Part shown: positions 1 to 8,071 of the stretch, piece after piece
Layout: every line of letters begins with the position of its first letter
Position numbering within the stretch: position 1 is the stretch's first letter
Assembly: GCA_035574295.1 (NCBI GenBank)
Contig: DATLYX010000076.1
Location: 1 to 64,000 of the forward strand
Reading direction: 5' to 3'
DNA: 64,000 nucleotides
From: PNAI01 sp035574295
Lineage (GTDB): Bacteria > Pseudomonadota > Alphaproteobacteria > Rhizobiales > Xanthobacteraceae
Translations under genes and position numbers: made by a program
Notes under the pieces: generated by a model
What the model was told of the DNA's origin: nothing
Databases searched by the model: none
What the model saw: the letters and a program-made list of their open reading frames with translations, nothing else

Positions 1-1200
1 GCCTTGCGCCTGCACCAGGCCGGAATCTCCTGCCGCGTCTATGAAGCGGCGCCCGCGATCAAACCACTTGGGGTGGGCATCAACCTGCTGCCCCATGCCA
101 CGAGGGAGCTGGCCGAACTCGGGTTACAGCCCGCGCTCGCCCGCGTCGCCGTGGTAACCAGCGAAGTGGCCTATTACAACCGTTTTGGCCAACTCATCTA
201 CCGCGATCCCTGCGGGTTGAATGCCGGCTACCTCTGGCCGCAGTTTTCCATCCACCGCGGCGATTTGCAGATGGTGCTGCTCGAAGCCTGCATCGCCCGC
301 CTTGGCCGCGACCGCATCGTCACGGCCGCGCGCTGCATCGGCGTCGAGCAGAACGAGCACGAAGCGGTCGCCCATTTCGAGCATAGCGTCACGAAAGAGA
401 AGCTGCCCGCGCAGCGCGCCGACGTCATCGTGGCCTGCGACGGCATCCATTCGGTGATCCGCAAGCAGTTCTTCCCCGACGAAGGCCCGCCGCGCTATTC
501 CGGCCTCAACATGTGGCGCGGTGTGACCCGCTGGAAGCCGTTCCTCGACGGCGCCACCTTCGTGCGCGTGGGCTGGCACAAGCCGGCCAAGGTGCTGATC
601 TACCCGATCCGCAACAATATCGACGCCGAGGGTCGGCAGCTCATCAATTGGGTCTGCGACATCGAACAGGAGGCGCCGCTGCCGCAGCGCGACTGGAACC
701 GCAACGGCCGCGTCGAGGACTTCATCGACGCGATCGCGGACTGGCATTTTGATTGGCTGGACGTGCCGGCCATGTGCCGCGCCGCCGACCAGATTCTCGA
801 ATATCCGATGGTGGATCAGGATCCGCTGCCACGCTGGTCGCACGGCCGCGTCACCCTGCTCGGCGACGCTGCCCACCCCATGCTGCCGCGCGGCGCCAAC
901 GGCGCGGCGCAGGCGATTATCGACGGCGGAGCGCTCGCTCGCTGCCTCAGCCGCCACGCCGATCCCGTGGCTGCGCTGAAGGCCTACGAAGCCGAGCGCC
1001 TTGGCCCGACCAGCGAAGTCGTGCTGACCAACCGCACCAATCCACCCGACGCCATCTTGCAGGAGGTCTACAAGCGCACCGGCGACAAACCGTTCCGCCA
1101 CATTGATGACGTCATCAGCCAGGCAGAACTTGCCGCGCTGCTGAAACGCTACCAGCGCATCGCCGGCTTCGACCGCGAGAAGCTGGAAGCGGCAAGGTAA
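1..1200 (+). CDS. FAD-dependent monooxygenase (5' end cut by window)
   Basis: The frame is open from the first base, so the gene begins outside the window; about 20-30 N-terminal residues with the GxGxxG dinucleotide-binding loop are missing. What remains starts near the second strand of the FAD Rossmann fold and carries the late flavin motif 'GDAAHPMLPRGANGAAQAI'. That motif and the overall size match class A flavoprotein hydroxylases (salicylate or 3-hydroxybenzoate hydroxylase and UbiH relatives), which insert one oxygen atom using NAD(P)H. The substrate cannot be told from sequence. A pair of palindromic repeats follows the stop codon. Confidence 0.9.
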   Translation, partial: ALRLHQAGISCRVYEAAPAIKPLGVGINLLPHATRELAELGLQPALARVAVVTSEVAYYNRFGQLIYRDPCGLNAGYLWPQFSIHRGDLQMVLLEACIARLGRDRIVTAARCIGVEQNEHEAVAHFEHSVTKEKLPAQRADVIVACDGIHSVIRKQFFPDEGPPRYSGLNMWRGVTRWKPFLDGATFVRVGWHKPAKVLIYPIRNNIDAEGRQLINWVCDIEQEAPLPQRDWNRNGRVEDFIDAIADWHFDWLDVPAMCRAADQILEYPMVDQDPLPRWSHGRVTLLGDAAHPMLPRGANGAAQAIIDGGALARCLSRHADPVAALKAYEAERLGPTSEVVLTNRTNPPDAILQEVYKRTGDKPFRHIDDVISQAELAALLKRYQRIAGFDREKLEAAR

Positions 1201-1202
1201 TC

Positions 1203-1347
1203 GTCCCCTCTCCCGCATGCGGGAGAAGGTGGTGAGCGTTGAGGGTCGGCGAAACGCGAGCCGGGAGAGGGCAGGTGCAGAACCCTTCTCCCTCCACCCT
1301 CACTGCGTTCGCCCAGCACCCTCTTCCCCAAGCGAGGAGAGGGGAAA
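1203..1347. repeat. Paired intergenic palindromes (BIME-like)
   Basis: The first half holds a palindrome 'ctcccgcatgcgggag' followed by a tail containing 'cggcgaaacgcgagccgg'. The second half, ending with 'cttccccaagcgaggagagggg', is the same kind of element in reverse orientation. Similar pairs lie at 7203-7365, 17698-17840 and, degenerate, near 30744. The pair fills the murI leader and may act as an mRNA stabiliser or attenuator; that role is inference. Confidence 0.7.
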
Positions 1348-1359
1348 TGGGGTATTTTC

Positions 1360-2187
1360 GTGGACACGGTTCAACGCATGCCCTCCCCGCCCACCATCCT
1401 TGTCTTCGACTCCGGCCTTGGCGGCTTGAGCGTGTTTCGCGAGGTCGCCGCCGCCCGGCCGGACGCGCGCTATGTGTACGCCGCCGATGACGCGGTCTTT
1501 CCCTATGGGTTGCATAGCGAAGCGAATCTTTCCGCGCGGGTGCTCTCGGTTCTCGGCCGATTGATCCTGCGCGAGCGGCCCGATCTTGTGGTGGTGGCCT
1601 GCAACACCGCCTCGACGCTTGTGCTGCCGCGCCTGCGCGAGCGATTTGCCATTCCTTTCGTCGGCACCGTGCCTGCGATCAAGCCGGCCTGCGCCGCCTC
1701 GACAAGCAAGCTCGTCTCCGTGCTCGGCACCGAGGCCACCGTGGCGCGCGAATACACCCGCGCTCTGATCCGGCAATTCTCCGAAGGCTGCGAGGTGACG
1801 CTGGTCGGCGCCCGCCGCCTTGCGGTGATGGCGGAGGCTGTGCTGAACGGCGAGTCTGTGCCCGACGACGAGATCGCGCGGGAGATCAAGCCGTGCTTTG
1901 TCACGGTCGGCGCTGCACGTACGGACATCGTTGTCCTGGCCTGCACGCATTATCCTTTGCTGCTCGACCGCCTGGAGGAGCTGGCGCCCTGGCCGGTGAA
2001 GTGGGTTGATCCCTCCCCGGCGATCGCCCGCCGCGTGGTGGAATTGCTTGGGCCGCCCCCAGCCGCGCCTGCGGCGACCCCGTTGCCGACACGGCTTGTT
2101 TTCACTTCGGGCCGCGCGCCCTCACCCGCGCTGCGCAGGTCGCTTGCCCGCTTCGGTATCGGCGAAATCGAGCGGACAGGGGTTTGA
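1360..2187 (+). CDS. murI: Glutamate racemase
   Basis: This cytoplasmic enzyme interconverts L- and D-glutamate for peptidoglycan. The N-terminal 'VFDSGLGGLSV' motif and the two catalytic cysteines in 'ACNTAS' (about C81) and 'LACTHYP' (about C195) are present, and the length of 275 residues is typical. I placed the start at GTG 1360, after a G-rich stretch; an ATG six codons later at 1378 is possible but has no better ribosome binding site. The stop codon overlaps a putative promoter for rpsD. Confidence 0.95.
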   Translation: MDTVQRMPSPPTILVFDSGLGGLSVFREVAAARPDARYVYAADDAVFPYGLHSEANLSARVLSVLGRLILRERPDLVVVACNTASTLVLPRLRERFAIPFVGTVPAIKPACAASTSKLVSVLGTEATVAREYTRALIRQFSEGCEVTLVGARRLAVMAEAVLNGESVPDDEIAREIKPCFVTVGAARTDIVVLACTHYPLLLDRLEELAPWPVKWVDPSPAIARRVVELLGPPPAAPAATPLPTRLVFTSGRAPSPALRRSLARFGIGEIERTGV

Positions 2188-2212
2188 CACCCTCGCCCAT
2201 TCCCCCTAGAAA
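2184..2212 (+). promoter_or_regulatory. Putative sigma-70 promoter of rpsD
   Basis: A perfect TTGACA (2184-2189) is followed after 17 bases by TAGAAA (2207-2212), which matches four of six bases of the -10 consensus. It overlaps the murI stop and lies about 160 bp before rpsD, leaving a long leader. Ribosomal protein leaders are often autoregulated, but I see no defined structure here. Confidence 0.5.
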
Positions 2213-2369
2213 CCCGGCGTCGCGCGGTCCGAAATCCCAAGGCCTGCGCGGCGTTTCGCGACCCGCGGTGCGGCGCTTGCGCTTTTCGCGCCGCAGCCTG
2301 TCGGTTCCGACAAATCCGGAACAAAGGAGGGCGCGATCCTCAACCCGCAACGACCACGATGAGGACGCG

Positions 2370-2987
2370 ATGACCAAGCGCCATCAGGCGAAGTACAAGA
2401 TCGACCGCCGCATGGGCGAGAACGTCTGGGGCCGCCCCAAGAGCCCTGTGAACAAGCGCGAATATGGCCCCGGCCAGCATGGCCAACGCCGCAAAGGAAA
2501 GCTGTCCGACTACGGCGTGCAGTTGCGCGCCAAGCAGAAGCTGCGCGGCTACTACGGCAACATTCCCGAACGTCAGTTCCGCGGCATCTACCAGGAGGCG
2601 CGGCGGCAGAAGGGCGACACCGGCGCCCACATGATCGGCCTCCTGGAGCGCCGTCTCGACGCTGTCGTGTATCGCGCCAAGTTCGTCCCAACCATCTTCG
2701 CCGCGCGCCAATTCATCAGCCACGGCCATGTGACCGTGAACGGCAAGCGCGCCAACATTCCGAGCATGCGCATCAAGGTCGGCGACGTGGTGCAGGTGAA
2801 GGAGAAGTCGCGCCAGCTCGCGCTGGTGCTGGAAGCCGCGCAGATGGCGGAACGCGACGTGCCCGACTACCTCGAAGTCGACCACAAGCAGATGACGGCA
2901 AAACTCACCCGCATTCCCACCCTCGGCGAGGTGCCATATCCGGTGATGATGGAGCCCCACCTGGTGGTCGAGTTCTATTCACGCTGA
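2370..2987 (+). CDS. rpsD: 30S ribosomal protein S4
   Basis: S4 is a primary 16S rRNA binding protein that nucleates 30S assembly. From ATG 2370 the product has 205 residues, the family's usual length. The basic N-terminus with 'ENVWGRPKSPV' and 'YGPGQHGQRR' and the S4 RNA-binding segment 'FISHGHVTVNGKRANIPS' are clear. The frame stays open upstream of 2370, but those codons do not look like S4; GAGG lies just before the ATG and a stronger AAAGGAGG lies about 40 bp upstream. It is a single gene here, not in the alpha operon with rpsM/rpsK. Confidence 0.97.
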   Translation: MTKRHQAKYKIDRRMGENVWGRPKSPVNKREYGPGQHGQRRKGKLSDYGVQLRAKQKLRGYYGNIPERQFRGIYQEARRQKGDTGAHMIGLLERRLDAVVYRAKFVPTIFAARQFISHGHVTVNGKRANIPSMRIKVGDVVQVKEKSRQLALVLEAAQMAERDVPDYLEVDHKQMTAKLTRIPTLGEVPYPVMMEPHLVVEFYSR

Positions 2988-3240
2988 TAGGGGCCCCGCA
3001 TGGGGGCGAAGCGCAGGGGCGGACCGGCCACGGAATCTGCCCGGGCGAGCCCGCCATGGATCTGACCCAGTTTGCTCAAATTTGGCGCAGTGATTTTACC
3101 AGCCCGCCGGGGAAGCCCAGGAAAAATGCCGGATTTAGCGTAACTTATTGATTGAAGACCCAATATTTAGTATTTCTTAACCATTGTGAGTGACCTTACC
3201 CGCGCGCGTACTGCGTACCGCGAAAAGGGGAGATTCTCTC

Positions 3241-3474
3241 ATGCATGGTTTGACGACGCTCAAGTCCTGGATCGGCGCGCTGACCGAGGTCGGTCTGATG
3301 CTGCTCGCACTGGGCATTACCCTGGCGCTGCTCGCCGGCCCGCAAGTGCCGTTCCTCGGCAACGTGGTCGGCAACATTCTGGCGCTGGTTAAAGAGCTTG
3401 GGGCGAACGGCATTGTCGGCTTGATCGCTCTCGGCGTAATCATCTGGCTGTTCTCGAATCGCAGCCTGAGCTGA
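3241..3474 (+). CDS. Small two-helix membrane protein (first of a paralogous pair)
   Basis: The product has 77 residues with two hydrophobic segments (about 16-34 and 56-72) separated by a short linker containing 'GNVVGNILALVKELG'. The ATG at 3241 has a GGGGAG ribosome binding site. The next gene encodes a similar protein: both have the TM-linker-TM plan and a linker of the form GN(V/I)x(K/A)xVxE. I do not recognise a characterised family. A stress or envelope function is possible but unsupported. Confidence 0.7.
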   Translation: MHGLTTLKSWIGALTEVGLMLLALGITLALLAGPQVPFLGNVVGNILALVKELGANGIVGLIALGVIIWLFSNRSLS

Positions 3475-3579
3475 ACTGGCGCCACGGTCTGCGGTTTTCT
3501 GCTGAGCGTGCACGTACGGCTGTGAACGCGATTGGGTGGGGGGTGGCCCTCCCCACCCGATCATCATCGGGAGCGAACC

Positions 3580-3816
3580 ATGTTGGCGTTGCTGGAAAAC
3601 ACCCGCCGGTTCCTCTGGCTCTTTGTCGAGCTGACGTTCCTTCTCGTTCTTTCCGTTATTTTGATCTACCTGATTTTGGGCGAGAATTCCGGCGTCTTCG
3701 TCAAATCGGTCGCCGGAAACGTGATGAAATTCGTTGGCGAGGTGCCCACGGCGAGCCTGCTCGGCATTGCCGTGCTGGTTGCCATCATTTACTTGGTCAT
3801 GAACCGCCTGAAATAG
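3580..3816 (+). CDS. Small two-helix membrane protein (second of the pair)
   Basis: The product has 78 residues with hydrophobic segments at about 12-32 and 58-74 and a linker 'VAGNVMKFVGEVP' that aligns with the linker of the preceding gene. The ATG at 3580 follows CGGGAGC. A gap of 105 bp to the first gene and the same orientation suggest co-transcription after a tandem duplication. The C-terminus is short and basic (NRLK), like NRSLS in the partner. No known function is recognised. Confidence 0.72.
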   Translation: MLALLENTRRFLWLFVELTFLLVLSVILIYLILGENSGVFVKSVAGNVMKFVGEVPTASLLGIAVLVAIIYLVMNRLK

Positions 3817-3820
3817 CAAT

Positions 3821-3842
3821 GACGCGCCGCAAGCGGCGCGTC
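3821..3842. terminator. GC-rich hairpin between convergent genes
   Basis: A perfect 10-bp inverted repeat, GACGCGCCGC and GCGGCGCGTC, is separated by AA. It starts 4 bp after the small membrane gene and 36 bp before the end of grxD, so it may end transcription from both sides. There is no U-tract. Confidence 0.5.
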
Positions 3843-3877
3843 GGCCTAGTCTCTCTGATTGACGGCCGCTCCAGCGT

Positions 3878-4216
3878 CTAGGTTTGGGCGCCTTCCTTGA
3901 CTGCGACGCCCTTCTCCTTGAGCAGGGTCTGCAGTTCGCCCGCCTGGAACATTTCGCGCACGATGTCGCAGCCGCCCACGAACTCGCCCTTCACATAGAG
4001 CTGCGGGATCGTCGGCCAGTTGGAATAGGCCTTGATGCCCTGCCGGAGCTCATCGGACTCCAGCACGTTGACGCCTTTGTAGGACACCCCGAGATAGTCG
4101 AGAATCTGCACGACCTGGCCGGAGAAACCGCACATCGGGAACTGCGGGGTGCCCTTCATGAACAGCACCACGTCGTTGCCCTTGACCTCGTTGTCGATGA
4201 ATTGCTCGATTGCCAT
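3878..4216 (-). CDS. grxD: Monothiol glutaredoxin, Grx4 family
   Basis: CGFS glutaredoxins bind a [2Fe-2S] cluster with glutathione and act with BolA in iron-sulfur trafficking and iron sensing. The active-site 'CGFS' is at C29, followed by 'WPTIPQLYVKGEFVGGCDIV', the glutathione-binding region. I chose ATG 4216 (112 residues, typical) over an upstream in-frame ATG at 4258; a purine-rich 'caggga' precedes 4216. It lies downstream of bolA and ridA on the same strand, and the BolA-Grx partnership makes a shared operon sensible. Confidence 0.95.
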   Translation of the reverse strand: MAIEQFIDNEVKGNDVVLFMKGTPQFPMCGFSGQVVQILDYLGVSYKGVNVLESDELRQGIKAYSNWPTIPQLYVKGEFVGGCDIVREMFQAGELQTLLKEKGVAVKEGAQT

Positions 4217-4307
4217 GATATTTCCCTGCCTGCCGTGCCGCCTTTGCGCAGCATGCATATATGTAGCCTAGATTTCACCGCCAACCCAAGGGGCGCCGAA
4301 TAGGCGG

Positions 4308-4715
4308 TTAATCGCGCCCGCCCACGTAGAACGTCCCTTCCACCTCGAAAATGTCGTCCTGGTTAAGCCGGGTCACCTCGACGATCGTGCGGGGCGGATA
4401 GGGACCGCCAGCCCACAGCTCCGCCTGCACCTTGTTCACCAGCGGCCTCAAGCGCGCCATGTCCGTCACATAGGCTACGATCCGCACACAGTCGGCAAGC
4501 CGCGCCCCCTCCGATTCCGCAACCGCTTTCATGTTGAGAAACCCTCGCCGTACCCGCCCCTCCTCGCCCTCGACCAGTGTATTGGTTGCGGGATCGATGC
4601 CGCGCATGCCAGCGACGAACACGAAATCCCCAGCCCGCGCCCCGACACTCCAGGTGCCGGTTGGCGAGATGGCGCCCTCGGGCGAAAGGAATCTGACCGG
4701 GTCGGAGGCCGTCAT
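4308..4715 (-). CDS. RidA/YjgF family protein
   Basis: Rid proteins hydrolyse reactive enamine/imine intermediates made by PLP enzymes; many paralogues have unknown substrates. The product has 135 residues with the typical 'GTWSVGARAGDFVFVAGMRGIDP' start, 'RxGFLNMKAVAESEGA' helix and 'PPRTIVEVTRL' segment containing the arginine usually needed for substrate binding. The start codon shares a base with the bolA stop (TGATG), implying translational coupling. Placement between bolA and grxD is not the usual arrangement. Confidence 0.88.
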   Translation of the reverse strand: MTASDPVRFLSPEGAISPTGTWSVGARAGDFVFVAGMRGIDPATNTLVEGEEGRVRRGFLNMKAVAESEGARLADCVRIVAYVTDMARLRPLVNKVQAELWAGGPYPPRTIVEVTRLNQDDIFEVEGTFYVGGRD

Positions 4716-4951
4716 CAGCGTTCCGGCGTGCCGGTTTGCAGGGCGAGCGCGTGTAGCCGCCCGCCCATTTGCCCCTTCAAGGCTTCGTAGACCAGTTGAT
4801 GTTGCTGAACCCGCGATTTGCCGCGGAAAGACTCGGCGATCACCGTGGCCGCATAATGGTCACCGTCGCCGGCAAGGTCGCGGATGGTCACTTCGGCGTC
4901 CGGAATCCGTTCCTTGATCAGCCGCTCGATTTCCCGTGCATCCATCGGCAT
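4715..4951 (-). CDS. bolA: BolA family protein
   Basis: BolA proteins form [2Fe-2S]-bridged complexes with CGFS glutaredoxins. The 78-residue product shows the class II KH-like fold signature: 'IKERIPDAEVTIRDLAGDGDHYAATVIAESFRGKSRVQQHQLVYEAL', given here as its hallmark parts 'GDGDHY', 'FRGKSRVQQHQ' and 'HALALQT'. ATG 4951 or ATG 4945 could be the start. It lies 14 bp after purL and overlaps ridA by one base, so it belongs to the end of the purine transcript. Confidence 0.93.
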   Translation of the reverse strand: MPMDAREIERLIKERIPDAEVTIRDLAGDGDHYAATVIAESFRGKSRVQQHQLVYEALKGQMGGRLHALALQTGTPER

Positions 4952-4965
4952 CTGCCGACCCCATA

Positions 4966-7185
4966 CTAACCCGGCACTGCCATGTACCGCGGCAGCCAGC
5001 TTTCGAATCGTTCCTTTAGCGCAGCCACTAAAATGGGGCGCTCGCCCAAGACCGTCAATGTATCCCCGCCGGTGCGACCCAGTCGCAGCAATGCAACACC
5101 GACCTTGTGCGCATCGGCGGCAAGGCGCGCCGCTTCTGTCGGATCCAAGGTGACCACATAGCGGCCCTGGTCTTCCCCGAACCAGAAGCCATGCGCCGTG
5201 CCCGGCGCGGCGGCAAGCTCGCACCCCATGCCGCCCGCCATGGCCATTTCTGCGATTGCCACCAAAAGCCCGCCGTCGGAGACGTCGTGCACCGCGCTCA
5301 CCCGCCGCTCCGCAATCAGCGCGCGCACGAAATCGCCGTTGCGGCGCTCCGCAGCGAGGTCCACCGGCGGCGGCGCGCCCGCCTCGCGCCCGCAAATCTC
5401 CCGCAGATAGAGCGACTGGCCGAGCCAGCCCGGTGCGCCGCCCACCAGATAGATGTCCTCTCCTGCCGCCTTGAACGCGAGCGTCATGGCCTTGCGAAAA
5501 TCCTCGAGCAGCCCCACGCCGCCGATGGTCGGCGTCGGCAGGATCGCACGCACGGTGCCGTCCGCAAGCTTGGTCTCGTTGTAGAACGACACGTTGCCCG
5601 ACACGACAGGGAAATCGAGCGCCCGACATGCCTCGGCAATGCCGCGCACGCAGCCGACAAACTGCCCCATGATCTCCGGCCGCTCCGGATTGCCGAAGTT
5701 GAGATTATCGGTGACTGCAAGCGGCCGTGCACCGACCGCGGTAAGATTACGCCACGCTTCGGCCACCGCCTGTTTGCCGCCTTCGAACGGATCGGCTTCG
5801 CAGTAGCGCGGCGTCACGTCGGTGGTGAGCGCCAGCGCCTTCGGCCCTTCGTTGATCCGCACCACCGCCGCATCGCCGCCCGGCCTCTGCACCGTGTTGC
5901 CGAGGATGATGTGGTCGTACTGCTCCCACACCCAGCGCCGGCTGCACAAATCCGGCGAACCGATCAGCTTGTCCAGCGCATCGGCGATGCCCAGCGGCGG
6001 ATTGATCTCCTCGGCGCGGATGACCGGCTGTTTCGGCGTCTCGACGAACGGCCGGTTGTAAACCGGCGCCTCGTCGCCGAGCTCCTTGATCGGCAGATCG
6101 GCCATCACCTTGCCGCCGTGCTTCACCACGAACCGTTTGGTGGGCGTGGTGTAGCCGACCACGGCAAAATCCAGCCCCCACTTGCGGAAGATCGCTTCGG
6201 CCTCTTTCTCCTTCTCGGGTTTCAGCACCATGAGCATGCGCTCCTGGCTCTCCGAGAGCATCATTTCATAGGCGCTCATGCCCGCCTCGCGCGTGGGCAC
6301 GCGGTCGAGTTCGAGCATCACACCGAGATCGCCCTTGGCGCCCATTTCCACCGCCGAACAGGTGAGCCCCGCCGCCCCCATGTCCTGAATGGCAATCACA
6401 CAATCCTTGGCCATGATTTCGAGACAGGCTTCGAGTAGGAGCTTTTCGGAGAAGGGATCGCCGACCTGCACCGTCGGCTTTTTCTCCTCGGCATCCTCGC
6501 CGAATTCGGCGGAGGCCATGCTGGCGCCGTGGATGCCATCGCGCCCCGTCTTCGAGCCGAGATAGACGATCGGCATGTTAACGCCGCTCGCCTTGGCATA
6601 AAAAATCTTGTCCGCGTCCGCGAGCCCGACCGCCATGGCGTTCACGAGACAGTTGCCGTTATACCGCGGGTGGAACCGCACCTCGCCGCCGACCGTCGGC
6701 ACGCCGAACGAATTGCCGTAGCCGCCGATTCCCGCCACCACCCCGGAAACGAGATGCCGCGTCTTCGGATGCTTGGGGTCGCCGAAGGAGAGCGCATTGA
6801 GGCAGGCGATCGGCCGCGCGCCCATGGTGAACACGTCGCGCAAGATTCCGCCAACCCCGGTCGCCGCGCCCTGATAGGGCTCGATGTAGCTCGGGTGATT
6901 GTGGCTCTCCATCTTGAACACCACCGCAAGCCCGCCCCCGATGTCGATCACGCCGGCATTCTCGCCCGGCCCCTGGATCACCCAGGGCGCCGTGGTCGGC
7001 AGCGTGCGCAGATGGACTTTCGAGGATTTGTACGAGCAATGCTCGTTCCACATCGCCGAGAAAATGCCGAGCTCGGTAAAACTCGGCTCGCGCCCGATGA
7101 GCTCTACCGCGCGTGCGTATTCGTCGGGCTTGAGCCCGTGCTCGGCGACGAGTTCTGGGGTGATGCGGGGTTCGTTAGACAACAC
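4966..7185 (-). CDS. purL: Phosphoribosylformylglycinamidine synthase, large subunit
   Basis: PurL is the ATP-dependent synthetase of the purine step that converts FGAR to FGAM, using ammonia from PurQ, with PurS bridging them. The 739-residue length fits the small PurL type. Visible signatures are 'MWNEHCSYKSSK', 'ESHNHPSYIEPYQGAATGVGG' and 'NFGNPERPEIM'. I place the start at GTG 7185 (or TTG 7182), just below the palindromic repeat; the frame stays open to 7317, but that stretch is repeat DNA. The start is uncertain by a few codons. Confidence 0.94.
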   Translation of the reverse strand: MLSNEPRITPELVAEHGLKPDEYARAVELIGREPSFTELGIFSAMWNEHCSYKSSKVHLRTLPTTAPWVIQGPGENAGVIDIGGGLAVVFKMESHNHPSYIEPYQGAATGVGGILRDVFTMGARPIACLNALSFGDPKHPKTRHLVSGVVAGIGGYGNSFGVPTVGGEVRFHPRYNGNCLVNAMAVGLADADKIFYAKASGVNMPIVYLGSKTGRDGIHGASMASAEFGEDAEEKKPTVQVGDPFSEKLLLEACLEIMAKDCVIAIQDMGAAGLTCSAVEMGAKGDLGVMLELDRVPTREAGMSAYEMMLSESQERMLMVLKPEKEKEAEAIFRKWGLDFAVVGYTTPTKRFVVKHGGKVMADLPIKELGDEAPVYNRPFVETPKQPVIRAEEINPPLGIADALDKLIGSPDLCSRRWVWEQYDHIILGNTVQRPGGDAAVVRINEGPKALALTTDVTPRYCEADPFEGGKQAVAEAWRNLTAVGARPLAVTDNLNFGNPERPEIMGQFVGCVRGIAEACRALDFPVVSGNVSFYNETKLADGTVRAILPTPTIGGVGLLEDFRKAMTLAFKAAGEDIYLVGGAPGWLGQSLYLREICGREAGAPPPVDLAAERRNGDFVRALIAERRVSAVHDVSDGGLLVAIAEMAMAGGMGCELAAAPGTAHGFWFGEDQGRYVVTLDPTEAARLAADAHKVGVALLRLGRTGGDTLTVLGERPILVAALKERFESWLPRYMAVPG

Positions 7186-7202
7186 TGCGAGATCCGCGAC
7201 GC

Positions 7203-7365
7203 AAGAATCCCCCTCCCCGCTTGCAGGGAGGATGGCATGCGCCGAATAGCGCGAGACGGGTGAGGGGGCTTGTTGGTCGAGCAGTGTCTCGTCACCCCTC
7301 ATCCGGCCCGCCTCCACTTCGTTACGGCAGGCCGACCTCTCCCCGCAAGCAGGGAGAGGTCATTA
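7203..7365. repeat. Paired intergenic palindromes between purQ and purL
   Basis: A copy with 'ccctccccgcttgcagggagg' runs in one direction (7203-7265) and a second with 'cctctccccgcaagcagggagagg' in the other (about 7296-7362). Both share the G/C-rich palindrome and 'gtgaggggg'-type tail seen at 1203-1347. The unit occupies the whole purQ-purL gap and could form a transcript hairpin that tunes purL. Confidence 0.7.
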
Positions 7366-8064
7366 CGCCGCCTGTCTGAAATAGTCCGCCAAGCCGGCGA
7401 ACAACCCCCGCCCATCCGTACAGCCCAAAGCCGTTTCCACGTGGTTCTCGGGATGCGGCATCATGCCGAGCACGTTGCCGCGCTCGTTCACGATTCCGGC
7501 AATGGCATTCATCGAGCCGTTGACATTCCAGCGTTCGTCCCGCCTCCCATCCGGCCCTACGTAGCGGTACACGACCCGGCGCTCCGCCTCGAGCCACGCG
7601 ATCGTCTCAGCATCGGCGACGTAGTTGCCCTCCCCGTGCGCCACCGGCACCCGAATCACCTGCCCGGCGTTGTAGCCGCGCGTGAACGGCGTATCCGACC
7701 GCTCCACCCGCAAGTACACGTCTTTGCAGATGAATTTCAGATTCGCATTGCGCATCAGCACGCCGGGCAATAGCCCGGCCTCGCACAGGATCTGGAAGCC
7801 GTTGCACACGCCGAGCACGAGCCCGCCTGCCGCCGCGTGCTGCCGCACCGCACCCATGACGGGCGCCCGCGCCGCGATCGCCCCGCATCGCAAATAATCG
7901 CCGTAGGAGAACCCGCCGGGGATCACCACGAGATCGGTGCCCGGCGGCAGTTCCGTTTCCGCATGCCACACCATGGCTGGCTCACGCCCGGTGACAAGCT
8001 TGAGCGTGCGCGCCATATCGCGCTCGCGATTGATGCCAGGGAAGACGAGGACCGCAGATTTCAT
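7363..8064 (-). CDS. purQ: Phosphoribosylformylglycinamidine synthase, glutaminase subunit
   Basis: PurQ releases ammonia from glutamine for PurL. The class I amidotransferase fold shows the oxyanion segment 'VIPGGFSYGDYLRCG', the nucleophile C87 in 'GVCNGFQ' and the catalytic His-Glu of 'MMPHPENH' near the C-terminus. The product has 233 residues, as usual. It starts 7 bp after a secreted hypothetical gene, so the two are co-transcribed. Confidence 0.97.
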   Translation of the reverse strand: MKSAVLVFPGINRERDMARTLKLVTGREPAMVWHAETELPPGTDLVVIPGGFSYGDYLRCGAIAARAPVMGAVRQHAAAGGLVLGVCNGFQILCEAGLLPGVLMRNANLKFICKDVYLRVERSDTPFTRGYNAGQVIRVPVAHGEGNYVADAETIAWLEAERRVVYRYVGPDGRRDERWNVNGSMNAIAGIVNERGNVLGMMPHPENHVETALGCTDGRGLFAGLADYFRQAA

Positions 8065-8071
8065 GAACGGA

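Noticed and set aside
3165..3185. CtrA-like TTAG...TTAA before the small membrane genes
   Set aside because: The spacer is 6 rather than 7 bases and only one half is TTAA.
5107..6438. Long open frame opposite purL
   Set aside because: PurL motifs are certain on the minus strand; the plus frame is composition-driven.
7186..7317. Longer purL start
   Set aside because: The added codons are made of palindromic repeat DNA and no ribosome binding site is visible.
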